The notes: generated by a model from the letters alone, not told the origin. 7,120 nt of DNA from an uncultured Lachnospiraceae bacterium (GCA_900553305.1 USDI01000112.1:1-7120), one strand, 5' to 3'; shown: positions 1 through 6,577, counted from the stretch's first letter. Made by a program: numbers and translations.

Positions 1-12
1 GGAGGATATGAT

Positions 13-2007
13 ATGAGATTCTTTAAAGAAAACAACAGTTTATGCTTCAAGCATCAGTATGAAACCATGAGGCTCACCCCATGGGGAAAGAATGCGTTAC
101 GCGTGCGTGCGACAAAGTATCCACAGTTTACACAGCATGACTGGGCACTGGAAGAAGCAGTTCCCGATACTTCCGCAGAAGTTTCCATTGAAATCAATGC
201 GGACAACACTGCATCCATTCAGAATGGGAGACTTAGCCTCAAAATTGATGCATCCGGTATCCTGACCTATTACCGGGATGGTAAGAAATTCTTAAAGGAA
301 TATCACAGAGACTACGATCAGCCGTCCTGCCCCGAAAGCCGGTGCTTAAGGATCCGTGGCAGAGAGTACAAGGCAATTATTGGTGGAGACTATACCTTAA
401 AGGTACGTTTTGAAAGCAACAACGGTGAAAAGATTTATGGAATGGGACAGTACCAGCAGGAATATCTGGATCTGAAGGGCTGTACACTGGAGCTGGCACA
501 GCGCAATTCCCAGGTAAGTATTCCGTTTGCCGTATCCAGTCTCGGTTATGGCTTCCTGTGGAATCATCCGGGTGTAGGAACGGCTACGTTTGGTAAGAAT
601 TACACGGAATGGGAAGCAAAAGCAACGAAGCAGATGGACTACTGGATTACCGTGGATGACAATCCGGCGAAGATCATGGAAAATTATACCGAAGTAACCG
701 GAAGAACGCCGATGTTTCCGGAAGAACTGCTTGGTTTATGGCAGTGTAAGCTTCGTTACCGTACACAGGAGGAAGTGCTGGGTGTTGCCCGTAAATACAA
801 AGAGCTTGGCATCCATATTGATGTGATTGTAATCGACTTTTTCCACTGGACCAGACAGGGAGACTGGCAGTTTGATAAGAAATACTGGCCGGATCCCAAG
901 GCAATGTGCGAAGAGCTTCATGCAATGGGAACCAAAGTGGTTGTTTCCGTATGGCCGACCGTGGACAAAAAAAGTATTCATTTTGCAGAAATGCAGGAGC
1001 GCGGCCTGCTGATCCGGACGGAGCATGGCGGCAACCAGACTTATGATTTCCAGGGGGACTGTCTGGAAATCGATGTAACCAATCCGGAAGCGGCAGAGTA
1101 TATCTGGGAGAAGTGTAAGGAAAGCTATTACGATTACGGAATTGATCTATTCTGGCTGGATAATTCGGAACCGGATTATAATGTATATGACTATGACAAT
1201 TACCGTTATTACATGGGAACGGCACTGGAAGTAACCAATGTATATCCAAAGCTTCTTGCCAAAGCATTTACCGATGGAATGAAAAAGGAAGCAAAGACGG
1301 ACAGGATTCTTCATCTGATCCGTTCTACCTGGGCGGGCGGACAGAAGTATGGTGTTCTTTTGTGGTCCGGTGATGTGCCGAGTACCTTTGAATCCTTAAG
1401 GGATCAGATCAATGCAGGTCTGAATGCCGGACTTGCCGGAATTCCCTGGTGGACAACAGATATCGGTGGCTTTATGACCGACGATTGTCAGGATGAAGCC
1501 TTCCGTGAGCTGCTATTGCGATGGTATGAGTTTGCTGTGTTCAGTCCGGTCCTACGTATGCATGGTGACCGCGGACCGCACGACATTGAGCCGTTGGATG
1601 AAAGGGAATGGGGTGGAGGAAGCCTTTACACCGGACATGATAATGAGCTTTGGAGCTATGGCGAGGAAGCTTTTACCATTATGAAAAAGCAGCTGGATCT
1701 GCGCCTTTCCATGAAGCCTTATATTGAAAAGCTGATGAAGGAAGCCACACAGACCGGAGCGCCCCTGCTTCGTACTTTATTCTATGAATTCCCGCTTGAT
1801 CCGATGTGTTGGGAGATTGAAGACCAGTATATGTTCGGTGACAGGTATCTGGTAGCCCCGGTTCTGGAGCTTGGATGCAGGGAGCGACAGGTTTATCTTC
1901 CGGAGGGAACCTGGAAGAATCTGGTAGACGGTAAGGAATATTTAGGTGGTACTTATGTGATGAGCGAGGCTCCGCTTGATGCCATTCCGGTATTTGAAAG
2001 AGTGTAG
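13..2007 (+). CDS. GH31 family alpha-glycosidase, alpha-xylosidase-like
   Basis: Retaining exo-alpha-glycosidase of glycoside hydrolase family 31; 664 residues, no signal peptide, so probably cytoplasmic and acting on imported oligosaccharides. Visible layout: an N-terminal beta-sandwich (about residues 1-225) with the family's GMGQYQQEYLDL and FLWNHPG stretches, a TIM barrel (about 230-570) opening with PMFPEELLGLWQCKLRYR, and a short C-terminal beta domain. The nucleophile should be Asp383 in WLDNSEP and the acid/base Asp454 in WSGDVPSTFESL; Arg437 (RSTWAGG), the GIPWWTTDIGGF segment and His517 (RMHGD) complete the pocket. All key residues are present. At 664 residues it is shorter than the roughly 770-residue YicI-type alpha-xylosidases and appears to lack the distal C-terminal domain. 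GGAGG at 1-5, seven bases before the ATG, fixes the start. Being so close to the window edge, it is probably the distal gene of a sugar operon. Family assignment is firm; substrate (alpha-xyloside versus alpha-glucoside) is inference. Confidence 0.93.
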   Translation: MRFFKENNSLCFKHQYETMRLTPWGKNALRVRATKYPQFTQHDWALEEAVPDTSAEVSIEINADNTASIQNGRLSLKIDASGILTYYRDGKKFLKEYHRDYDQPSCPESRCLRIRGREYKAIIGGDYTLKVRFESNNGEKIYGMGQYQQEYLDLKGCTLELAQRNSQVSIPFAVSSLGYGFLWNHPGVGTATFGKNYTEWEAKATKQMDYWITVDDNPAKIMENYTEVTGRTPMFPEELLGLWQCKLRYRTQEEVLGVARKYKELGIHIDVIVIDFFHWTRQGDWQFDKKYWPDPKAMCEELHAMGTKVVVSVWPTVDKKSIHFAEMQERGLLIRTEHGGNQTYDFQGDCLEIDVTNPEAAEYIWEKCKESYYDYGIDLFWLDNSEPDYNVYDYDNYRYYMGTALEVTNVYPKLLAKAFTDGMKKEAKTDRILHLIRSTWAGGQKYGVLLWSGDVPSTFESLRDQINAGLNAGLAGIPWWTTDIGGFMTDDCQDEAFRELLLRWYEFAVFSPVLRMHGDRGPHDIEPLDEREWGGGSLYTGHDNELWSYGEEAFTIMKKQLDLRLSMKPYIEKLMKEATQTGAPLLRTLFYEFPLDPMCWEIEDQYMFGDRYLVAPVLELGCRERQVYLPEGTWKNLVDGKEYLGGTYVMSEAPLDAIPVFERV

Positions 2008-2031
2008 GACGGGTGCGGAGCACTTTATGAG

Positions 2032-2183
2032 AATTGTTTTTTTGAATTGTTTTTTGAATTGTTTTGTAAATGGTTTTTTGTAAAAGATTTTTTTGAAAAG
2101 ATTTTTTGAAAAGGTTTTTTGAAAAGTTTTTTGAACAGCGTTTTGAATAATGGTGCGTGAAACGGTTTGTGAAATACGATTTG
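2032..2183. repeat. Degenerate minisatellite of T-runs and A-runs, about 12 units
   Basis: About twelve consecutive units of 10 to 15 bp (mean near 12.7) follow the pattern A-run, one to three bases, T-run, G. Clear units are AATTGTTTTTTTG (2032), AATTGTTTTTTG (2045), AATTGTTTTG (2057), TAAATGGTTTTTTG (2067), TAAAAGATTTTTTTG (2081), AAAAGATTTTTTG (2096), AAAAGGTTTTTTG (2109) and AAAAGTTTTTTG (2122). From 2134 the units drift: AACAGCGTTTTG, AATAATGGTGCGTG, AAACGGTTTGTG, AAATACGATTTG. It starts 25 bases after the GH31 stop. Unit length varies, so it is not an uninterrupted coding repeat in any frame. Role unknown; series of U-runs in the transcript could slow or terminate RNA polymerase. Confidence 0.8.
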
Positions 2184-2224
2184 TAAATACAAGACGGTTC
2201 TTGCAATTACAGGAAAGATTCGTT

Positions 2225-2258
2225 AAACTGGGAATGTATGTGAATACATTCCCAGTTT
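2225..2258. terminator. Perfect 15-bp hairpin, likely transcription terminator after the GH31 gene
   Basis: Arms AAACTGGGAATGTAT (2225-2239) and ATACATTCCCAGTTT (2244-2258) are exact reverse complements around a 4-base loop, GTGA. The end of each strand's arm provides only a TTT run, followed by GCAATTGC on the plus strand and AACG on the minus strand, so the classical long U-tract is missing. It sits about 220 bases after the GH31 stop and before the mscL promoter, which fits termination of the GH31 transcript. Hairpin certain, terminator function inferred. Confidence 0.6.
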
Positions 2259-2294
2259 GCAATTGCTTGTAAATGCGTAAAAAAGGCAGTGCTT

Positions 2295-2323
2295 TTGCAA
2301 ATAGAATTCGAAATAGTTATACT
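2295..2323 (+). promoter_or_regulatory. Sigma-A-type promoter for mscL
   Basis: TTGCAA (2295-2300, 4 of 6 to TTGACA) and TATACT (2318-2323, 5 of 6 to TATAAT) are separated by exactly 17 bases. The predicted transcript starts near 2330, giving a leader of about 40 bases before the mscL start. The promoter lies just downstream of the 2225-2258 hairpin, so mscL appears to be transcribed independently of the GH31 gene. Confidence 0.6.
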
Positions 2324-2368
2324 TTTTTTAATATTTAAATATAAAATGTCAGGAGGAGAAGAATACAA

Positions 2369-2785
2369 ATGAAAGCACTGATCAAAGAATTTAAGGAATT
2401 TATTTCAAGAGGAAACGTGATGGATATGGCCGTCGGTGTCATCATCGGTGGTGCATTTACTGCAATTGTGAATTCGCTGGTAAATGATATGCTGATGCCG
2501 TTGCTTTCCCTGTTAACCGGCGGATTTGACTTTTCCGGACTCTGCATTGCGCTTGGAGAAGGAGAAAATGCAGCAACGATCAATTATGGTTCCTTTATTT
2601 CTGCCATCATTAATTTCCTGTTGATTGCACTGGTGATCTTCCTGATCATTAAGGCAATCAATAAGGTTTCCCGTAAGAAGAAAGAAGAAGCTGCGGCACC
2701 GACTACGAAGGAATGCCCGTACTGTAAGGAACAGATTGCCATTGAGGCAACCAGATGCCCTCATTGTACTTCAGAGCTTGAGTAA
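2369..2785 (+). CDS. mscL: Large-conductance mechanosensitive channel MscL with C-terminal zinc ribbon
   Basis: Homopentameric membrane channel that opens under high membrane tension and releases solutes during hypo-osmotic shock. The 138 residues begin with the amphipathic N-terminal helix (KEFKEFISRGNV), then TM1 (about 17-46, AVGVIIGGAFTAIVNSLV), a periplasmic-side loop with GGFDFSG, and TM2 (about 75-97), ending in the basic cluster SRKKK. Instead of only the usual C-terminal helix, the tail carries CPYC (Cys116, Cys119) and CPHC (Cys130, Cys133), a small zinc-ribbon pattern with ten residues between the pairs. By alignment to E. coli MscL the pore-constriction position Leu19 is Met20 here, and Val23 is Val24. 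AGGAGG (2351-2356) lies 12 bases before the ATG, and GGAG at 2355-2358 gives a 10-base spacing. No terminator follows, so read-through into the kinase gene is possible. Identity is secure; zinc binding is inferred from the four cysteines. Confidence 0.96.
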   Translation: MKALIKEFKEFISRGNVMDMAVGVIIGGAFTAIVNSLVNDMLMPLLSLLTGGFDFSGLCIALGEGENAATINYGSFISAIINFLLIALVIFLIIKAINKVSRKKKEEAAAPTTKECPYCKEQIAIEATRCPHCTSELE

Positions 2786-2835
2786 CCACTAACCACTAAT
2801 CACACGGAAATAAATTCAAGAGTGATCTGTGATCT
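2783..2835. repeat. Two short tandem 7-mer repeats after mscL
   Basis: TAACCAC, TAACCAC and TAATCAC run head to tail at 2783-2803, the first copy containing the mscL stop codon. GTGATCT is doubled at 2822-2835. Both have a 7-bp unit. No terminator-like hairpin is evident in this spacer: ATCAC (2799-2803) and GTGAT (2822-2826) give only a 5-bp stem. Confidence 0.6.
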
Positions 2836-2970
2836 GTTTTGGCAATATGGAATGGAAGCGAAGAGTTTAAGCTGGATATCAGCAGATTGGAAGAACTGTG
2901 TCTATGACAGGTGCCCGTAAAAAGAGATCAGAGCCTGAAAGCAGAGAATGGTAAGAGGAAAGTGAGAATC

Positions 2971-3834
2971 ATGGAACAGAACATTGAGAATACACAATCG
3001 ATAGCAGAACCGATGAGCCGGCAGAAGAAGGTCGCAGCCATCAATGATCTGACCGGATATGGGCGGTGTGCACTGACCGTTTCCCTTCCGGTGATTTCAC
3101 ATATGAAGCTACAATGCTGTCCGGTTCCCACGTCGATTTTATCTAATCATACCGGGTATCCGGAGTATTATTTTGATGATTATACCAATCGCCTGCCAGA
3201 ATATCTTGCTATGTGGAAGAAGCTGAAGCTGTCCTTTGACGGAATCATGTCCGGATTCTTAGGCTCTGCAGAGCAGATCGGTATGGTGGAGAGTTTTATT
3301 AAAACCTTTCGTAAGGAGCATACCATTGTGGTTGTGGATCCTGTGATGGGAGATCATGGCTCGATCAGCAGCGTCTATACGGAGGAAATGTGCCTGTTAA
3401 TGCGTAGGCTGGTATCTCTTGCAGATATTGTAACACCGAACCTGACCGAAGGCTGCAGGTTGACGGATGTGCCCTACCGGGATCATGGATGGACGCGGAA
3501 GGAACTGCTCCGGATGGCGAAGAGACTGACAGATTACGGACCGCAGAAGGTGGTGATTACCGGAATTCCACAGGGAGAGTTTATTGCAAACTTTATGTAT
3601 GAAAAGGACAGGGAACCCCGGATGATCCGGACACACCGTGTTTTTGAGGAACGCTGTGGAACAGGAGATCTGTTTGCCTCCATTATCACTGCGGATGCCG
3701 TGAACGGCGTGGAATTTGAGCAGTCCGTGCGTAAGGCATGCCGTTTTATTAAGAAGTGCATGATCAAGACTGCCGAGATGCATATTGAGCCGAAGAACGG
3801 CGTATGCTTCGAGGAAATATTGCATTTACTGTAG
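2971..3834 (+). CDS. Pyridoxal/pyridoxamine kinase, ribokinase-like fold
   Basis: Soluble ATP-dependent kinase of the PfkB/ribokinase superfamily, in the PdxK/PdxY branch that phosphorylates B6 vitamers in the salvage route to pyridoxal phosphate. With the ATG at 2971 it has 287 residues, typical for the family. Seen in order: AINDLTGYGRCALT near the N-terminus (about 23-35), SNHTGY (58-63, like the SNHTQYG of PdxY), DPVMGDHG (123-130), TPNLTE (155-160) and the anion-hole motif GTGD (230-233) with catalytic Asp233. The frame stays open upstream to a GTG at 2911, but that 20-residue extension is basic and unlike the family. AGAGGA (2954-2959) sits 11 bases before the ATG at 2971, which is preferred; Met15 at 3013 has no good ribosome binding site. 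It may be co-transcribed with mscL across the 185-bp spacer, or use an unseen promoter. ThiD-like hydroxymethylpyrimidine kinase activity is the main alternative. Confidence 0.88.
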   Translation: MEQNIENTQSIAEPMSRQKKVAAINDLTGYGRCALTVSLPVISHMKLQCCPVPTSILSNHTGYPEYYFDDYTNRLPEYLAMWKKLKLSFDGIMSGFLGSAEQIGMVESFIKTFRKEHTIVVVDPVMGDHGSISSVYTEEMCLLMRRLVSLADIVTPNLTEGCRLTDVPYRDHGWTRKELLRMAKRLTDYGPQKVVITGIPQGEFIANFMYEKDREPRMIRTHRVFEERCGTGDLFASIITADAVNGVEFEQSVRKACRFIKKCMIKTAEMHIEPKNGVCFEEILHLL

Positions 3835-3855
3835 TAGCGTATATTTGACTCAACA

Positions 3856-3886
3856 AAAGGGACATCCGGTCAACGGATGTCCCTTT
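3856..3886. terminator. Bidirectional intrinsic terminator between converging kinase and phosphorylase genes
   Basis: Arms AAAGGGACATCCG (3856-3868) and CGGATGTCCCTTT (3874-3886) form a perfect 13-bp stem with a 5-base loop, GTCAA. It begins 22 bases after the kinase stop codon. The plus strand continues TTTCTACAT. The minus strand has a T-run of four and then GTTG, a slightly better U-tract for stopping the phosphorylase transcript, whose stop codon is about 65 bases away. Position between two converging stops and the strong stem support a shared terminator. Confidence 0.85.
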
Positions 3887-3908
3887 CTACATACCCCTTT
3901 CTACATAA
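3881..3908. repeat. 14-bp tandem duplication overlapping the terminator arm
   Basis: CCCTTTCTACATAC (3881-3894) is followed directly by CCCTTTCTACATAA (3895-3908), 13 of 14 bases identical. The first copy contains the distal six bases of the terminator's right arm, so the duplication copied the foot of the hairpin and its tail. Probably a slippage product. Confidence 0.75.
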
Positions 3909-3949
3909 CCCCATAATTTTCTCTAAATTGTTTATTCTGTCAGTAAGAA

Positions 3950-6385
3950 TTAACCCATGGTAACAACAACGTCGTAGGTTTCCTTGCCCTTTACATAAGG
4001 GATCACACATCCGTCGATTGCCTTGCCATCTACGGTGATGCTCTTAATTCCCTTTTCAACCTTGTCAGGGTTTTGAACCTTGATGTTGTAGGTTCCTTCA
4101 CGGAATTTACGTGTTAATTCAAAGTCACCGAAATCCTTCGGTACACAAGGATCAATGCTTAATCCGTTGTGGGTAGGATATACACCTAAGATGTACTGGG
4201 AAACATTGACAAAGGTCCATGCAGCAGTACCGGTTAACCAGCTGTTCTTTGCTTCGCCATGGAACTTCGCATCACGGCCGGCAACCATCTGGGAGTATAC
4301 ATAAGGTTCTGTTCTGTGGATCTCACTGAACTCTTCGCAGTAAGCAGGACAGGTCTTCTGGTAAATTTCAAACGCTCTGTCGCCACGTCCGATTACGGTT
4401 TCAGCGATGGAAACCCAAGGGTTATTGTGGCAGAAGATACCGGCATTCTCTTTATATCCGGGTGGATAAGAAGAGATTTCGCCAAGCTCTAAGTGGTATC
4501 TGGTATAAGCAGGCTGGAGAATCATGACACCATATTTGGTATCCAGCTTCTCTTTTACGGAATCAAGCGCCTTCTTGGCAAGACCTTCCTCCACACCGAT
4601 ACCTGCTAAAGAGCAGAAGCCGTTGGATTCAATATAAATCTGACCTTCTTCGCATTCCTTGGAACCGATCTTCTGGCCGTAAGCATCATATGCACGAACG
4701 AACCAGTCGCCATCCCAGCCATCCTTAAGAACAGCGTCATACATCTTGGCAACTTCTTCTCTTGCATAATCAGCTTCCTTCTGGTCGCCCATCAATTCAC
4801 AGAGCTGTGCATATTCCTCACCATACTTAACGAACATACCTGCGATGAATACAGACTCTGCAACAGGTCCTTCAGAAGGACCAAAGGTCTGGAAGGATTC
4901 ACCCGGATGCTCGGAGAAGCAGTTCAGGTTCAGACAGTCATTCCAGTCGGCACGGCCGATCAAAGGAAGATTGTGAGGACCCTTGTGGTTTACGATGTAA
5001 TCAAAGCTTCTCTTTAAATGTCCCATTAAAGGAGTAGCTACGGACATATCATTATCATAAGGAACCATCTCGGTTAAAATGGTGGTATCGCCGGTTTCAC
5101 GAACATAAGCAGATGTACCTGCGATCAGCCATAACGGGTCATCGTTGAATCCGGAACCGATGTCGGAGTTACCCTTCTTGGTAAGCGGCTGATACTGATG
5201 ATATGCACTACCATCCTGGAACTGGGTAGATGCGATATCAATGATTCTTTCTCTTGCACGGTCCGGAATCAGATGTACGAAGCCGAGCAGGTCCTGACAG
5301 GAGTCACGGAATCCCATTCCACGGCCGATACCGGATTCATAATAGGAAGCGGAACGTGACATGTTAAAGGTAACCATACACTGATACTGGTTCCAGATGT
5401 TAACCATACGGTCAACCTTATCGTTAGAGGACTTCACGGTGTACTTGGAAAGAAGTCCCTTCCAGTATTCGTTCAGTTCTGCAAATGCTTTGTCTACATC
5501 TGCGTCGGTCTTATAACGGTCAAGCATTTCGTAAGCGCGCTTCTTATTCACAACACCCTTGGATTCCCACTTCTCATCTTCGGGATTCTCTATGTATCCA
5601 AGAACGAAAACAAAGGACTTGGTTTCGCCGGGATTTAAGGTGATGTTGATCTGGTGGGAAGCGATCGGCTGCCATCCGCTTGCTACGGAATTGGTGCAGG
5701 CACCGTTCTTAACAGCAGTCGGATCGTCTGTTCCGTTGTAAGCGCCAAGGAATTCATCACGGATGGTATCAAAGCCATCAATCTTGGCATTTACGGAGTA
5801 AATAGCATAGTGATTACGACGCTCTCTGTACTCGGTTTTGTGGAAAATCGTGGAATCGACGATCTCGACTTCACCGGTACTGAAGTTACGCTGGAAGTTC
5901 TTCATATCATCATCCGCATTCCATAAGCACCATTCTACATAGGAGAATAAGGACAGTGTCTTAACGGAAGAGGAGTTGTTGGTCAGCTTCACCTGGTTGA
6001 TTTCACAGGTATCGTTCATCGGAACAAAAGCAAGAACAGAAGCCTGTACATCATTCTTGCTGGAGATAAAGCGGCTGTAACCGATACCGTGACGGCACTC
6101 ATAAGAGTCAAGATCGGTCTTGGTCGGCTTCCACCCGGGATTCCAAATGGTATCGCCATCTTTAATATAGAAGTATTTACCATTCACATCATTGGGGGTA
6201 TCGTTGTAACGATAACGGGTTAAACGAAGTAACTTTGCATCCTTATAAAAGGAATAGCCACCGCAGGTGTTGGATATCAGACTGAAGAAATCATTACAGC
6301 CAAGATAGTTGATCCAGGGAAGCGGTGTTTTGGGAGTGGTGATCACGTACTCACGGTTCGCGTCATCAAAATAACCAAATTTCAT
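3950..6385 (-). CDS. Cellobiose phosphorylase, GH94
   Basis: Cytoplasmic inverting phosphorylase that converts cellobiose and phosphate to glucose and alpha-glucose 1-phosphate, saving one ATP compared with hydrolysis. The 811 residues equal the length of the Clostridium thermocellum enzyme as I recall it, and long stretches match it, including the start MKFGYFDDAN and the motifs FSLISNTCGGYSFY and FNMSRSASYYESGIGRGMGF. Architecture: N-terminal beta-sandwich (to about 300), linker helices, (alpha/alpha)6 barrel (about 320-745) and a C-terminal beta jelly roll. The general acid should be Asp483 in GRADWNDCLNLNCF. Phosphate-site candidates by family analogy are Arg360 (GFRDS), His653 (FCHNN) and the segment HGEAKNSWLTGTAAW (709-723). 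Cellodextrin phosphorylases are about 170 residues longer, which argues for the disaccharide. AAGGAG (6394-6399, read on the minus strand) lies 8 bases before the ATG. No frameshift or missing key residue. Divergent from a LacI regulator and preceded by two operator-like sites, so induction by cellobiose is inferred. No transporter is in view. Confidence 0.96.
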   Translation of the reverse strand: MKFGYFDDANREYVITTPKTPLPWINYLGCNDFFSLISNTCGGYSFYKDAKLLRLTRYRYNDTPNDVNGKYFYIKDGDTIWNPGWKPTKTDLDSYECRHGIGYSRFISSKNDVQASVLAFVPMNDTCEINQVKLTNNSSSVKTLSLFSYVEWCLWNADDDMKNFQRNFSTGEVEIVDSTIFHKTEYRERRNHYAIYSVNAKIDGFDTIRDEFLGAYNGTDDPTAVKNGACTNSVASGWQPIASHQINITLNPGETKSFVFVLGYIENPEDEKWESKGVVNKKRAYEMLDRYKTDADVDKAFAELNEYWKGLLSKYTVKSSNDKVDRMVNIWNQYQCMVTFNMSRSASYYESGIGRGMGFRDSCQDLLGFVHLIPDRARERIIDIASTQFQDGSAYHQYQPLTKKGNSDIGSGFNDDPLWLIAGTSAYVRETGDTTILTEMVPYDNDMSVATPLMGHLKRSFDYIVNHKGPHNLPLIGRADWNDCLNLNCFSEHPGESFQTFGPSEGPVAESVFIAGMFVKYGEEYAQLCELMGDQKEADYAREEVAKMYDAVLKDGWDGDWFVRAYDAYGQKIGSKECEEGQIYIESNGFCSLAGIGVEEGLAKKALDSVKEKLDTKYGVMILQPAYTRYHLELGEISSYPPGYKENAGIFCHNNPWVSIAETVIGRGDRAFEIYQKTCPAYCEEFSEIHRTEPYVYSQMVAGRDAKFHGEAKNSWLTGTAAWTFVNVSQYILGVYPTHNGLSIDPCVPKDFGDFELTRKFREGTYNIKVQNPDKVEKGIKSITVDGKAIDGCVIPYVKGKETYDVVVTMG

Positions 6386-6439
6386 AGCACTTTCTCCTTA
6401 CCTTATTAATTATTTTTAATTGTATTAATAGTTACCTAT

Positions 6440-6469
6440 AGTATAAAGTAAACGTTGCTGATATTGATA
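6440..6469 (-). promoter_or_regulatory. Candidate promoter of the cellobiose phosphorylase gene
   Basis: Read on the minus strand, TATACT (6445 down to 6440, 5 of 6 to TATAAT, identical to the -10 proposed for mscL) would start transcription near 6433, leaving a leader of about 48 bases. The -35 is weak: TTATCA (6470 to 6465, 4 of 6) gives a long spacer of 19, and no better match lies at 17. The near-palindrome AACGTT at 6451-6456 falls inside the spacer, the expected place for a repressor to block polymerase. Confidence 0.45.
6448..6460. promoter_or_regulatory. Operator-like site 1 for a LacI-family regulator
   Basis: GTAAACGTTGCTG, centred on the palindrome AACGTT (6451-6456) with the central CG typical of LacI-family operators. 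It lies between the proposed -35 and -10 of the phosphorylase promoter. It matches site 2 (6478-6490) at 9 of 13 positions, and its centre is 30 bp away, about three helical turns. Confidence 0.5.
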
Positions 6470-6477
6470 AACATACA

Positions 6478-6490
6478 GAAAACGTTTAAG
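6478..6490. promoter_or_regulatory. Operator-like site 2 for a LacI-family regulator
   Basis: GAAAACGTTTAAG, containing the perfect 8-bp palindrome AAACGTTT (6480-6487). It sits just upstream of the phosphorylase promoter. The same 13-mer recurs with one change at 6824-6836 in front of the regulator gene, which makes chance less likely. Confidence 0.55.
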
Positions 6491-6577
6491 TAACTTCTTA
6501 ATTAGAATTATACATAAAAGGATATGCTATTGCAACAACAAAATTGTGCATATTAGAGCATTTTCGAAAGGACAAAA

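Larger units (their letters stand above)
2008..2368. other. 361-bp non-coding spacer between the GH31 gene and mscL
   Basis: No convincing gene lies here. From left to right it holds a T-run/A-run repeat array (2032-2183), a perfect 15-bp hairpin (2225-2258) flanked by two copies of TTGCAATT (2201-2208 and 2257-2264), and the mscL promoter (2295-2323). Long minus-strand frames across it are Lys/Phe/Gln low-complexity translations of the repeat and are not believed. Confidence 0.8.

Noticed and set aside
674..1267. Long minus-strand frame inside the GH31 gene
   Set aside because: It is antisense to the catalytic barrel; the sense protein has all family motifs while this translation resembles nothing recognisable.
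2158..2171. TGAAACGGTTTGTG as a further LacI-type operator
   Set aside because: It is an odd-centred AAACGGTTT palindrome within the drifting repeat array, not near a promoter, and does not match the 13-mer set well.
1679..2262. Minus-strand frames of 106 and 175 codons across the end of the GH31 gene and the repeat array
   Set aside because: They are Lys/Phe/Gln-rich low-complexity translations of the T-run repeat, overlap a clear gene on the other strand and have no good ribosome binding site.
2911..2970. GTG at 2911 as the kinase start
   Set aside because: The added 20 residues are basic and not family-like, there is no well-placed ribosome binding site, and the ATG at 2971 has AGAGGA 11 bases upstream.
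2786..2970. A riboswitch or leader RNA in front of the B6 kinase gene
   Set aside because: No conserved riboswitch core, long stem or terminator/antiterminator pair is visible in the 185-bp spacer.
3397..3825. Antisense frame of 142 codons inside the kinase gene
   Set aside because: Shadow of the kinase coding sequence; the sense strand carries DPVMGD, TPNLTE and GTGD motifs.
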